In this document: positions 1 to 9,180 of the stretch, piece after piece | Position numbering within the stretch: the first letter of the stretch is position 1 | Layout of the letters: each line of letters opens with the position of its first letter | Assembly: GCA_050084515.1 (NCBI GenBank) | Contig: CM114272.1 | Coordinates: forward strand, 31,806,001-31,870,000 | Direction of reading: 5' to 3' | DNA: 64,000 nt | DNA from: Blasia pusilla | Taxonomy: Eukaryota; Marchantiophyta; Marchantiopsida; Blasiales | Made by a program: the position numbers and the translations under genes | The notes under the pieces: model-generated | What the model was told of the DNA's origin: nothing | Database searches by the model: none | The model's input: the letters and a program-made list of their open reading frames with translations, nothing else

Positions 1-201
1 GAATGTTACAAAATGGATGAGGAGTCGGTACCTAGCAAAGAGAAGTCGACCAGAGAGGAAGAGAAGCTAGGTAATAGCACATTCCAGTTCACAAAAAGTA
101 TGGTTCAAGAAAAGGACTACGCACAGGTCTTAATGACAGGTCAGAAGTCTCTACGCCTCTCGGCGGATTTGTCTTAAATCGAACTCATTAAGTATAAAAG
201 G

Positions 202-1688
202 TTGTTGTTTGAGTATTTGGATGTGTTTGCATACTCTATGGATGAAATGATAGGCATTCCAGCACGGTATGGTGAACACCGAATTGACCTAAAAGAAGGT
301 GCGGTCCCGGTACGGATGAGGCAGTATCGCCTCAACCCGAAGTACTCGTTGTTAGTCAAGGACGAAATCGACCACCGTCTCGGGGCAGGAATAATTTATC
401 ATGTGTTAAGTAGTGAGTGGGTGTCTCCCATTATGATTGTACCCAAAAAGCAAACGGGAAAAATCAGAGTGTGCTAGGATTATCGGAAATTGAATTCGGC
501 TACCTTAAAGGACCATCACCCCCTACCTTTCACTGACAGTATTTTGGACAAAGTTGCCGGCCACGAGCGTTATACCTTTTTGGATGGATAATCGGGCTAT
601 AACCAGGTATCCATAAGAGAAAAAGATCGGCCCCTCACAACTTTCACCACGGACTGGGGAACTATCGCATATCGCGTGATGCCCTTTGGGTTATGCAATG
701 CACCACCTACCTTCCAATGAATGATGATCTCCATCTTCCAAGAGTATCTGCGGAAGTTTGTTGAAATTTTCTTGGACAATTTTTGTATCTTCAGTACAGA
801 GGCGAACACTTGGAAAAATTAGAATTAACCCTCGCTCGTTGTCGCAAAGTGCATTTGTCCCTCCATCCGGAAAAATCGTATATTGCCATGAAACAAGGGA
901 TTTTGTTGGGGTACAGAGTGTCGGCTCAAGGAATTGAAGTCGACAAGGCCAAGGTGGATATTATCGTAGCATTGGAACCACCCAGCAATCTCCGAGAATT
1001 GAGAGGATTCTTGGGACACGTCGGATATTATCGACGGTTTATTAGAGATTATGCGATGAAAGCAGGAGCTCTTACCGCATTACTTAAAAAAGCTATCGAA
1101 TGGGAGTGGACCCCACCCTGCCGAGCGGCATTTGACGCCTTAAAGGGAGCATTGCAAAAAGCTCCTGTACTTTGGTCCCCCGATTGGACCAAACCCTTCC
1201 ACGTATATGTGGACACATCCTTGTTTGCCATTGGAGTGGTGCTCAGCTAACTAGATGAAAACAAACATGACTTCCCGGTTTACTACGCAGGCCGGCAACT
1301 ATCTTCAGCGGAGCAGAAATATACAACTACCGAACGAGAGGCGCTAGGCATGGTCTTCTCGTGTAAAAAGTTCTGACATTATTTATTAGGGTACGAATTT
1401 GTCTTCCTTGTAGATCACTTCGCGCTCAGACCATTAATGGTAAAGGCAGACCTGTCAGGTCGCATTGCGCGATGGATCCTATTGCTCCAAGAATTCACAT
1501 TTGATGTTGTTACCCGTGTCGGCAAGGTTCATACCAACGCGGATTTTCTTTCCCGGTTAAGGATGACGAACGCGGACCTCACACAATCCGTGGATGACAC
1601 CTTTCCCGATGAAGACCTGTTCCAGATCACGGAGGATCGGTTGTGCCAATCTTTTTATGAAGATATTTTTCGTTTTTTAATCACTTAG
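202..1688 (+). pseudogene. TE1 reverse transcriptase and RNase H, degenerate
   Basis: Translated pieces give a Ty3/gypsy RT in order: the substrate-binding stretch with SEWVSPIMIVPKK (about 411-452), DYRKLN, the VMPFGLCNAPPTFQ block near 675-717, and the catalytic box near 769-780, which reads FLDN where the family has Y/F-x-D-D, so a metal-binding Asp has become Asn. RNase H follows with HVYVDTS (about 1200) and the DFLSRLR end near 1540-1560. Stops interrupt at 475, 589, 718, 1248 and 1374, and a frameshift lies just after the catalytic box near 795. Several stops (718, 1374 from CGA; 1248 from CAA) fit C-to-T change. The 200 bases before the RT show no clear protease. Non-functional. Confidence 0.85.
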
Positions 1689-1783
1689 CGGCTTCCCGCC
1701 CCTATGACAGCGGAGGAACGAGCAGTCTTCTGCATAAGATAGGACCATATGAGATATGTCAGGGAATACTATTCAAATTAGGT

Positions 1784-2916
1784 GTGGATGAAGAGTATCA
1801 ACAATGCTTGGAAGCAGAAGAAATCCCCCACATCATCAGAGCCATGCATACGGCTGATTCTGGTGGACACTACCCTGTAAAAAATATCGTTAAGAAAATC
1901 TTGGCCACACGTTATTGGTGGCCAACTATGTACAAAGATGTAGGTGAATTTATCCAAATTTGTGATGTCTGTCAAAGAGGAGGTCGACCAACAGCTACCT
2001 CACGGTGGCCTTTGGTACCCATCATGCCCCTAGCTCCTTTTGAAAAATGGGGTATTGACTTTGTGGGCCCTATCTCCCCCGCTACTCGCCAAACCCGGCG
2101 GAAGTATATCCTTATAGCCACCGACTATTGTACCAAGATGGTTGAGGCGGTGGCCATGCGAAAAGATGACAGTGAGGCAGTGGCCAAATTTTAATACGTA
2201 ATGATTATCACTCGGTATGGCTGCCGATTGGAATTAGTAAGTGATCGTGGCACTCACTTCTTGAACAAGAGTCTCTAACTTCCCACTTTCTCATTAAGCA
2301 TCAGAAAACCACGCCCTACAACCCTAAATCCAACGGGTTGACGGAAAAATCTAACGGCCTGATTTGTCGGATATTGAATCGATTGACGGTAACGTATTCC
2401 TATGATTGGGACATGAAAATCGCCCCGGCATTTTGGGCATACCAAAAAGTTGAGAAGGTTACTACAAAGTATACCCCCTACTTCCTGACTTATGGCGTTT
2501 ATCCCTTAACACCTATTGAATGGGCTTTGCCCACTTATCAAGTATTGGAAGGAACGAGAATGGAGGCAGTCGGCGAAGTTTTCCAAGGAAGGAATGAGAC
2601 CTTAGTTGCATTGGAGGAGGCACATACGTTGGCTTTCCGCCACACAAAACATCTGCAAAACAAACGCAAGCAACGTTACGATCGACATCTCCGACCACAA
2701 TCTATAAGCGTTGGAGACCTGGTGCTGTTGTACGATAACCGGCGGCTAAAGTTCCCCGGAAAATTAAAATTAAACTCGATGGGACCCTACCGGGTATTGG
2801 CTATCTATGATAACGGATCACTACAGTTGGGGACCTTACAAGGCAAATCCCTGCCCACTCGTTTCAATGGAATGCATGTTCGGTGGTATTATGAGCCTCA
2901 ACCCTACCCGGACTGA
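1784..2916 (+). pseudogene. TE1 integrase, degenerate
   Basis: The first frame (1784-2194) carries an HHCC zinc-binding region ending in CDVCQ and the core start GIDFVGP with the first catalytic Asp. After a stop at about 2193, the frame holding VSDRGTHF supplies the second Asp. The frame from 2338 starts near the NGLTEKSNG segment that holds the catalytic Glu. The C-terminal part contains SVGDLVLLYDNRR and the GPY-type segment MGPYRVLAIYDNGSLQL, ending with HVRWYYEP and a stop at 2914-2916. No chromodomain follows. At least two frame breaks separate the catalytic residues, so this copy cannot make integrase. Confidence 0.85.
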
Positions 2917-2934
2917 AACATGAGGAAGGGGGTG

Positions 2935-3080
2935 AGCTACTGCCTCAAGCTTCGCAAAAGGGCGAAGCGCGAGGATACAGGAACTTCGCCAAGCGCGAAG
3001 CGTGATGTATGGGAGCTTCGCAGAGGCGCAAAGCGCGAGAGTTTTTGAGCTTCGCAAAGGAGCAAAGCGCCAAACTGACT
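2935..3080 (+). repeat. GCGAAGC-type short inverted repeats between pol and the 3' ORF
   Basis: Within about 140 bases the motif pair CTTCGC ... GCGAAGC or GCAAAGCGC recurs three to four times, each pair forming a small potential hairpin (for example AGCTTCGC, spacer, GCGAAGCGC at about 2947-2972). The same GAAGC/GCTTC vocabulary reappears inside the TE1 LTR (4500-4690) and in its inverted relative (35660-35880), so it is a family property. Function unknown. Confidence 0.7.
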
Positions 3081-3126
3081 GTTGCGGTTCCGGCGCCAAC
3101 ACCAAGAGCCCGCACAACGTTGGGAC

Positions 3127-3133
3127 TATATAA
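3127..3133 (+). promoter_or_regulatory. Possible internal TATA box before the TE1 3' ORF
   Basis: The sequence CTATATAAG lies at 3126-3134, 31 bases before the ATG at 3164, in an otherwise GC-rich spacer. It could drive a separate mRNA for the 3' ORF, with a very short leader. The sequence match is good; function is an inference. Confidence 0.4.
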
Positions 3134-3163
3134 GCGTCCCTACTAAACCAGACGGGTATTTTC

Positions 3164-4210
3164 ATGGACGCAGTCACCACAAAGTTGCGTAGTAGACCAA
3201 AGCGGGGCGTTCACCGAGATCAACCTACCAACATGCCTCGTGAAGACTCCACGCCCATTCTACGAATTGCGGCCATGCCTATGGTCAAGTTGTCACCAGA
3301 GCTAGTCGAAGAACTTGAAGAGCGATCTTTGACAACTTTCTTTCAAGCTAATTGGACATTGACATCCGGGGAACTCCTCAGGGAGCTTCGCTCTCCAACT
3401 GCAGCAGTCAAGGTTCGAAGAAAGGGTCTTCGATATCGAGCTCAACCACAACAATGGACGTCGGATGATTGGAAAGCCACTTATATGCTCCCGGCTGCTC
3501 TAGAGTATGAGTATGATACTGAGGCCCTAGTAAAACATGAAGATTTTTTGGCACTTGGTTGTGTAACGTCTTATCGTCTGGGCAGGAATGGTTACGAGGC
3601 TACGTCGCTGTCTCCGCCATTGTTTGGACAGTTTTGTAAGCATTTGGTGACGTTATTTTACCCCGCTCGATCTTACTACCTAACAAATAAGCTCGTCAAG
3701 ATGTGCTATATCCTTTGGAATCAGCACCTGGACCCCGAAGCACCGGGAGTCCACTTCGCTTCCTTTTTCGACATGCACGTACGAGCAATGCTGGAGGCGC
3801 TTCATCTGAGTACAAAGTCATTCTTGTCTCCTTTTTTAATCCATCTATATATTCATAAGCAGGAATTGACGGCGGACGAAGCGCTAGATTGGTCGCAGGT
3901 CACTCCCGTCCGCTTGCCAAGGAAGAGCAGAGCGGCCACTAGTGGGAGCCGCGAAGTCACCCCGCCACGCAAAGCAGCCCCAAAGCAACATCCGCATACT
4001 TCCGCTTCAGGCAAAGCCAAGGAGTTCACCGAATTTCCAAGACCAAAGCGCGGCAGGGTCAATTTCAAAATACCCTCGGAACCAGAACCCGCAACTCAGG
4101 AGGACTCCGACGAGACGCCTCGCGCTAGCGATCAGCTCGTGCTAGCAATCACACCCCCAACATTATCAACAAACCTTCTATTATTCACGGTCGTTTGCGC
4201 CTACACCTGA
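3164..4210 (+). CDS. TE1 3'-proximal ORF, function unknown
   Basis: A 348-codon uninterrupted ORF lies between integrase and the 3' LTR. This is striking because pol next to it is full of stops. The ATG at 3164 is the first in frame and sits just after a TATA-like box. The N-terminal half is mixed helical sequence; the centre (about residues 150-245) is rich in aromatic and Leu/Tyr residues; the C-terminal third is basic and Pro/Ser-rich (PPRKAAPKQ, PRPKRGRVNF) and ends with an acidic stretch and a short hydrophobic tail. The central part loosely resembles the putative plant transposon protein domain found downstream of pol in some Athila/Tat-type elements; that is an impression, not a search result. 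No signal peptide or clear membrane anchor is seen, so an envelope role is unsupported. Confidence 0.6.
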   Translation: MDAVTTKLRSRPKRGVHRDQPTNMPREDSTPILRIAAMPMVKLSPELVEELEERSLTTFFQANWTLTSGELLRELRSPTAAVKVRRKGLRYRAQPQQWTSDDWKATYMLPAALEYEYDTEALVKHEDFLALGCVTSYRLGRNGYEATSLSPPLFGQFCKHLVTLFYPARSYYLTNKLVKMCYILWNQHLDPEAPGVHFASFFDMHVRAMLEALHLSTKSFLSPFLIHLYIHKQELTADEALDWSQVTPVRLPRKSRAATSGSREVTPPRKAAPKQHPHTSASGKAKEFTEFPRPKRGRVNFKIPSEPEPATQEDSDETPRASDQLVLAITPPTLSTNLLLFTVVCAYT

Positions 4211-4285
4211 GTTTGATAGTTTAGAGGATACTTTTATGGAGCTAGAAGAAACATCCTGATGTGTTTGCCAAGGCGGCTCACATTT

Positions 4286-4296
4286 GAGGGAGGGGG
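4286..4296 (+). promoter_or_regulatory. Polypurine tract of TE1
   Basis: An 11-base all-purine run (GAGGGAGGGGG) followed by TA and then the LTR start TGTGATACCC at 4299. Such a tract primes plus-strand DNA synthesis in LTR retrotransposons and fixes the left edge of the 3' LTR. Confidence 0.8.
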
Positions 4297-4298
4297 TA

Positions 4299-5460
4299 TG
4301 TGATACCCACAATTTTGTACTTTTGAAGAAATATATCTTTTTATTCAACGAAGACTCTTGTACATTATGATTTTGATTATGATTTATTATTATGAGGAGG
4401 AATGAGTAAGATTAAAATGAATCAAGAAGGTCCAAGGACAAGGCAGAGACATAGAAAATCAAGGATTTTCCTAAGAGGAGAGCAGAACAAGACTGGGCAA
4501 GAAGCTTTGGAACGATAACAAAGCTCAACGAAGCATAACGAAGCAAGAAGAAGAAGAGAAAGAAGTACTTCGCTCTTGTACAAAGCGCAAAGCACGAATC
4601 ATCTTAAACAAGCACGAAGAATGGAGCGCTTTGTCCTCAAGAAGTCCAGCGAAGCGAAGCCAAGAACAAGAGTGATTTCAAGCGACACACCATTAGAGCA
4701 GTTAGACTAGGAAAGGGCGCGACCCTTTGTATCATATAGATAGTTAGGACAGTTTTGTTCTGCGGATTCATAGGGATCGTAGGAAAAGCTAAGAGAACCA
4801 TAGATCTAGGTAGTTACAAATGCTGAAAAGACACCAACTTCATCAAGAACTCTTCGAATCTTTGGATCACTCCTACTCCAACGAGTATTTAAGAAGCAAG
4901 AGAGAAGCCATAATCATCATTCTATTACAAAGTCCTTTTGTTGTAGGAATGGCCCGAGCAAGGGAGTAGTACCCTCTCGAGCTTGTGTACACTTTGAAGC
5001 TTTTTCATTTTTGATGGAGTAGTAAAGCAATCATTCATTCATTCTGATGTGCGATGCTTATGTCTGAGTATTCCTTTTGGGTCTGCAGAGTGAAGGGTGA
5101 ATCAGGCGAACCTTTCTCATCAATGAAATAATCAACATGAGTTGTAGGAAATCTGTTTGACAGAGAGTAGCCTGCCGAGAGGGATTGAGTTCCGAAAGTA
5201 GGAGAAGCCAGCTTTCATGTTGAGGTCTCTGTGAGGTTTCTTGATATGGAGAGGAAATCTACCTGAGCATGTTGTCAATTCCACTAGAGAGAATTGAGAA
5301 AAGATCCCTTGTACTAAGAAAGATATTGATAAGACATTGAATATAACTCATACACATTTAAATACAACTATTACAACAGAATTGTAATTTTGAACTCTCT
5401 TTTCATCAAACAATGATCCTCTTGGGGATCGAACTTATTAAACGATTGTAAAATAGAAAC
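4299..5460 (+). repeat. 3' LTR of TE1
   Basis: Begins TGTGATACCCAC directly after the polypurine tract. It is homologous along its length, in reverse orientation, to 34876-36071, which confirms it as an LTR. It contains a GAAGC-rich stretch at about 4500-4690 and a TATA-like TATTTAAG at 4886-4893, a reasonable candidate promoter. The shared sequence ends after GATCGAACTTATTAAACG-TGTAAAA at about 5452, so the true right end lies between about 5452 and 5475. Confidence 0.8.
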
Positions 5461-5476
5461 TCTTATACATTATAGT

Positions 5477-5867
5477 GGGCATGGCATACCTATCGGACTT
5501 CATTTGCCAATTGATAGGTCGATAACACCCACACATCCGCCTATCTGTCTAGTTGCCATGCACATCCTTCTTGGCGGGCATGACAATGGCAGATGCATTC
5601 CCCATCCGACATCTCCACTAGTCGTGCTCCGACCAAGTCCTGGCTCCTACTCTGAATTAGAGCCCTCTCCATATCACTATACCTGTAGGGTTGTCGGAAG
5701 ATTGGCATATCACTCGAAAACTCAATGCGGATCCCCGGTCCTTTCAGCATACCCAAATCCTCCATGCTAAACGCAAAACAGCTCCTATAACTCCTGAGGA
5801 ATTGATGCATACGGCACCGCACTCCTCCTGTCAACTTAGGGCCCATATCTGGCTCCCAAGTCTTCAT
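5477..5867 (-). pseudogene. Copy A reverse transcriptase, N-terminal part
   Basis: Minus-strand reading gives GPGIRIEFSSDMPIFRQPYR, then YSDMERALIQSRSQDLV, closely matching the element B RT (GPEIRIELASDTPIFRRSYS and YSDMEQALIQSRSQDLL). The alignment continues past the stop through the region matching YRPINRQ and the AMPT segment and ends near 5477, where TE1 begins. Only the thumb-proximal N-terminal part of RT is present; the catalytic box is missing. It is preceded on the minus strand by a linker shared with B that follows the methyltransferase. Confidence 0.8.
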
Positions 5868-5960
5868 GGTGACTACGGTAGGACTCTCCGGTGCGGGTAT
5901 CGGTGGTTGCTATGGTGCAACCCCGTCTCGAACAACAACACTTGGCCGCTCTCTTGCAGC

Positions 5961-7195
5961 CTACTGCAAACTCTGATCTCCTCCACGTACGGTGCTCAGA
6001 ACCACGCTTGATGCTGTGGCTATCATCTCTTGGCGTACTTGCAAAACATCCCAAGAAGTCCAAGGATGTCTCTCCCGATCTCCCCTCTTTTGTAGATCTC
6101 TTCGGGTCTCGCCCAGCCCCTGCCCCATCGTCTCGGTAGGCATGGGGCTCACCAACGCAACCGCTTTGGCTTGTCGCAATCTCATACGACACTGCTCAGC
6201 CACTCCTAAGTTGAGGATCCATGTCAAGCAGTTTAGGTCCATCGCTTGATCCAAGACATGGCGTCGTGATACCTCTAACACTGACGATACTGCCGTTACT
6301 CCTGTGGGAAATCCCATCGCTCGCTCTCTCTCGTCGGCGTTGGGCTCCACCAACCGCTGAACCTGGTCATCCCAAACCAAGCCAACACCGGCCTCCTTGT
6401 ATGCATAGGAAGCGGGAAAACTCACAAACGTGGGTAAGGTTGCCCGCGGCATGCCTTCCCTGTTGACCACAATCAACGATGGTCAATCATTGTGCCTCAC
6501 TGCCTATGATCGATGACCTGGATCCATAACGGAATCCACTAACAAATGGGAGGGGCGCTCCACTTTCACCTACGCCCTCCGTAACACCGCATGGGGCACC
6601 AAGTTGGTCCACCATAGACGCGGGCGATGGGCTCTAGAACCTACACTCGATGCATCCAAGAATGATGTTGGGCGAATCCAGGCACGCACGTGATGAGCAT
6701 TCGTCACCACCCGTGACCTGGAGTCTCCTAAGATCGGCACATTCTCCTGAATGTAGGTTGGAGAACGAGACTCGTGTTCCTGCAACTGCCGTAAGACCCT
6801 TAGCATCTCCCAAAACAACCAGGACTGAGTGTCAGCCGGCCCGTTGCCTCGTCCAACACTCGATTGGCCCTGATATGGCCAACCGGCAATGACCAAATCA
6901 ATGGTCCCTACCGTCTCTAAGTCCTGCGCCCCCAGCAACAAAATATCCCTCGGTAGGGAACTCTGGTACCCCTGTACCGCGGACGCATACAATAAGTCTG
7001 GAAAACATAGGCGTAACTGCGCCACATGTCGTAGTGAGACGCGCCTCGCAACATCATCACTCTCCACATACAAGAACTCCTGCACGCGCAATCCTGCCTG
7101 CAAAACAGCAGCTAACCTGATGCTAATCCCTCCAAAGAGATCTAACAATCAAATACCCTCCTCCGTGATATACCACACAATGGGTGTGGTATCCA
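5961..7195 (-). pseudogene. DNMT3-like cytosine-5 DNA methyltransferase inside gypsy pol (copy A)
   Basis: The minus strand encodes nearly all C5-methyltransferase motifs in canonical order. Motif I is LLDLFGGIS (about 7152-7120). Motif IV reads VIAGWPYQGQS (6900-6860), with Tyr (codon at 6873-6875) in place of the catalytic Cys. Motif VI is QENV; motif VIII is SRAHRPRLWWTN; motif IX is ERERAMGFP; motif X is SRRHVLDQAMDLNCLTWIL. The AHR-x-R-x-(W/F)-W-x-N block and the GFP segment resemble DNMT3/DRM more than DNMT1/CMT, and motif order is DNMT3-like, not rearranged as in DRM. The frame 7148-6570 is open for 192 codons; stops lie just before motif I (probably from TGG) and at 6570, with the rest in 6476-5961. 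Active enzymes of this family methylate cytosine in DNA; this copy lacks the nucleophile and is dead. Confidence 0.88.
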
Positions 7196-7673
7196 AGGGT
7201 GTCATCGTAGCACTCCCTGCTACCTCGGGTTCCTCAGACCCGTCACGCTCCGGTGCAAACGCTTCGCTTCACGCGGTCTGCACGTGTTCATCTACCAATT
7301 GTCGAAGCTCCTTAGTCGAGCCCCATAGCGGCACCTCTCCTCCACGGAATGATGCGGCTACCATAACACTCCTCTCCATAGAAATGTCACGAACGGGAGT
7401 ATCCTCTACATGGACATGTCCCTCAATCAAATCACTAGGCCAAGTGATGGCACTGCTAAATACTGCTAAGGTCTCCATCTCTCCTGGTCGTTGCTGGATC
7501 ACTGCACCTGTAAATTGAACGGGTAATGAGCTAAGACGCCCATCACTTGACTACCATCCTGGTTTGTAGGACGCTGACTCCTCCCAGTAATCCAGGGAAA
7601 ACCCCATCAGGTATAATACTGCTCCACCAACCAAGACGTGGTAGGACTCTACATCAGTCACTATCGCCTTGGC
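7196..7673 (-). pseudogene. Copy A pol region between protease and methyltransferase
   Basis: The minus frame 7502-7269 reads IQQRPGEMETLAVFSSAITW and continues through SFRGGEVPLWGSTKEL. Just upstream, after the protease, lie HVLVGGAVLYLMGFSLDYWE and PGW, which look like the second half of the retropepsin region of this family. I recognise no separate domain in the rest. In element B this whole stretch is deleted. Stops and frame changes are present. Confidence 0.55.
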
Positions 7674-8036
7674 TCACACCACGGACTCATCTATAGGATG
7701 TTCTGAGCAAATCCTCACCACAACCTCCTGTCGGGTGATATATTGTGTGGTACTCGCTCCACTCAAGGATGTCTCTATCCGGAATGGACAACGCTCCACA
7801 TCAGCTCTCGTCAAGCCCAATCCTCCCAATGATGCTTTTCCCAACATCATGGGTTGTGCTCCTGAATCCAACAAGACACGCTACAGACTAAAAGCTCTAT
7901 CTCCGGGACTCACCAACTGGCCTCCCGATATCCTCCCTAAGCTCATGGTGCCACAGTCGACCTATCTCGGAATCCACGTTGTTGCACAAGTAGTGCAGGA
8001 AATCGTGACTGCTCTCGCCTAGAATCCATGGTGGCT
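7674..8036 (-). pseudogene. Copy A aspartic protease fragment
   Basis: The minus-strand frame begins with LDSGAQPMMLGKA, the retropepsin D-S-G active-site motif with the following hydrophobic-Gly segment, and continues to TTQYITRQEVVVRI. Element B has the same protein (LLDSGAQPLMLGKA ... SPTQYMTRQEIVVRV). The region upstream of the motif (7875-8036) is in another frame and ends at the copia LTR. The fragment is too short and broken to function. Confidence 0.75.
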
Positions 8037-8039
8037 ACG

Positions 8040-8352
8040 CTTATTGAAGATTGAGTTATAGTCAAGCTCATGAGACACCTGAACTGCTACATTTGGCACT
8101 CACACGAAGTAGGGACTCTTAATCTTGGTTAGTCAATTAAGCACGATTATCTTAACTAGGGTTAGTTAATCACAGTTAGGCTAACTCGAGACTATGTTTA
8201 AGGATAGGGTTAGGGTTTCTTGTACATACCCTATATAATTGAGAAGAGGACTAGCCTCCATTCATTCTCTTATTGCAATTTTTTTTGTCCATAGTGGTGT
8301 GTGTGTGTGAGAGCCGTTTTCCACCAATTATGCTTGTTTAACAGTTTTCCAC
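8040..8352 (+). repeat. Ty1/copia-type 5' LTR (solitary or of a decayed element)
   Basis: The stretch starts TTATTGAAGATTGAGTTATAG, where copia LTRs usually begin TGTTGAAG, and ends TTTTCCACA immediately before a primer-binding site. It holds a TATA-like CTATATAATTG near 8230 and a T-run. At about 310 bp the size is normal for copia. No matching second LTR was noticed downstream in the window. It lies against the end of copy A, so it probably inserted there. Confidence 0.65.
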
Positions 8353-8367
8353 ATGGTATCACAGCGG
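8353..8367 (+). promoter_or_regulatory. Primer-binding site for initiator Met tRNA
   Basis: TGGTATCACAGCGGG follows the LTR end directly and differs by one base from the usual plant retrotransposon site TGGTATCAGAGC over its first 12 bases. It marks the 5' end of a copia-like internal region. Confidence 0.65.
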
Positions 8368-9180
8368 GTGGAGAAAATCACTTGAAATTCTTTGTGTTTG
8401 ACGAGAGAAGAGAGGCAAGAGAAGGCACAATTTCAATTTGGTAGAAGGAAATTTTATTCACTACTGAGTGGATGCAGATTTCAAGTTGAGCTTTGATAGT
8501 GATAAAACTTTGGAGGCGTTGCAAGCGGTATAGAACAGCTATGACCGGCACGGCCCTCGATGGTGGGATGCGGCACTCGGCGGCATACCCTCCTCAATCA
8601 ACAATAAACCCACACTCTGCTCCACAATGATGGTGCGGCTCCGCGATCGAAACGGTGCGGTGCGGGCACGAGGGGCACGGCGCGGCAATTGGCAGCGCGT
8701 TGTGGCTACAGGTGTCACGACAAGGTACTCGATCATCGTCGAGCGGCTACCAATCACAACATAGCAACATGAAATCAAAACTAAAACACCATAACCGGAG
8801 GTCATCTACCATCACTGGTTGATGACGAAACTACGATGACGGTGGTGGCCAAACCAAAGTACGTGGTAGTGGCGCAAGTCAGAGAATCAACAAGAATCAA
8901 CATTACGAAGTGGAGGGTCATGGAAGACCCTCCACTTTGTAATGGCGGAAATTGCAACCAAAGGGTGGACAATGGCCGAATGCGGCTCTGAGCAATGTTA
9001 GGCAGCGGCAACGGCCGACGATGGACCGTTGACGATGACGATTGACTGTTGATGGTGACGGTTGACTGTTGACGGTGAAGGTTGATCGTTGATGGTGACG
9101 GTTGACCATTGACCATTGACGATGACTATGACGGCGACGGCCGCCGCCGGCGCGGCGGCTGGTTTAGGGTTTGAACAATT
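8368..9180 (+). other. Copia-like leader without recognisable gag; contains a minisatellite
   Basis: No gag, protease or other copia protein could be read in any frame after the primer-binding site. The sequence is GC-rich with GTGCGG/GGCACGGC runs near 8540-8700. At about 9010-9125 a degenerate tandem repeat of roughly 18-22 bases (GTTGAYGGTGACGGTTGACT) occurs about five times, then a short CGGCGGCCGCCGCC stretch. It may be a non-coding (LARD-like) retroelement interior. Confidence 0.4.

Larger units (their letters stand above)
1..5470 (+). mobile_element. Ty3/gypsy LTR retrotransposon TE1, 3' part only
   Basis: The order RT, RNase H, integrase, extra ORF, polypurine tract, LTR on one strand is that of a Ty3/gypsy element. 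The 5' LTR, gag and protease would lie upstream of the window. Integrase ends with a GPY-type module and no chromodomain, and an additional ORF follows pol, an arrangement known from the Athila/Tat side of plant gypsy elements; lineage assignment is an inference. The coding region has many stops and frameshifts and is not functional. The right end abuts copy A inside its RT gene, so TE1 inserted into A. The right boundary is uncertain by about 15 bases because no target duplication can be checked. Confidence 0.85.
5477..8036 (-). mobile_element. Fragment of a methyltransferase-bearing Ty3/gypsy element (copy A)
   Basis: On the minus strand the order is protease (8036-7674), retropepsin tail and linker, DNMT3-like methyltransferase (about 7190-6200), linker and the start of RT (about 5870-5477). 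The protease, C-terminal methyltransferase and RT parts all match element B (44519-52080), so both belong to one family. A is cut by TE1 on the RT side (near 5470) and by a copia-type LTR on the protease side (8040), so gag, the RT catalytic half, integrase and LTRs are not present here. Confidence 0.85.

Noticed and set aside
3164-4210. TE1 3' ORF as a retroviral-type envelope gene
   Set aside because: No signal peptide, fusion segment or clear membrane anchor can be seen; only its position is envelope-like.
8200-8220. TTAGGG-like sequence as an interstitial telomere repeat
   Set aside because: Only about two units occur, inside the copia LTR; too few to be telomeric.
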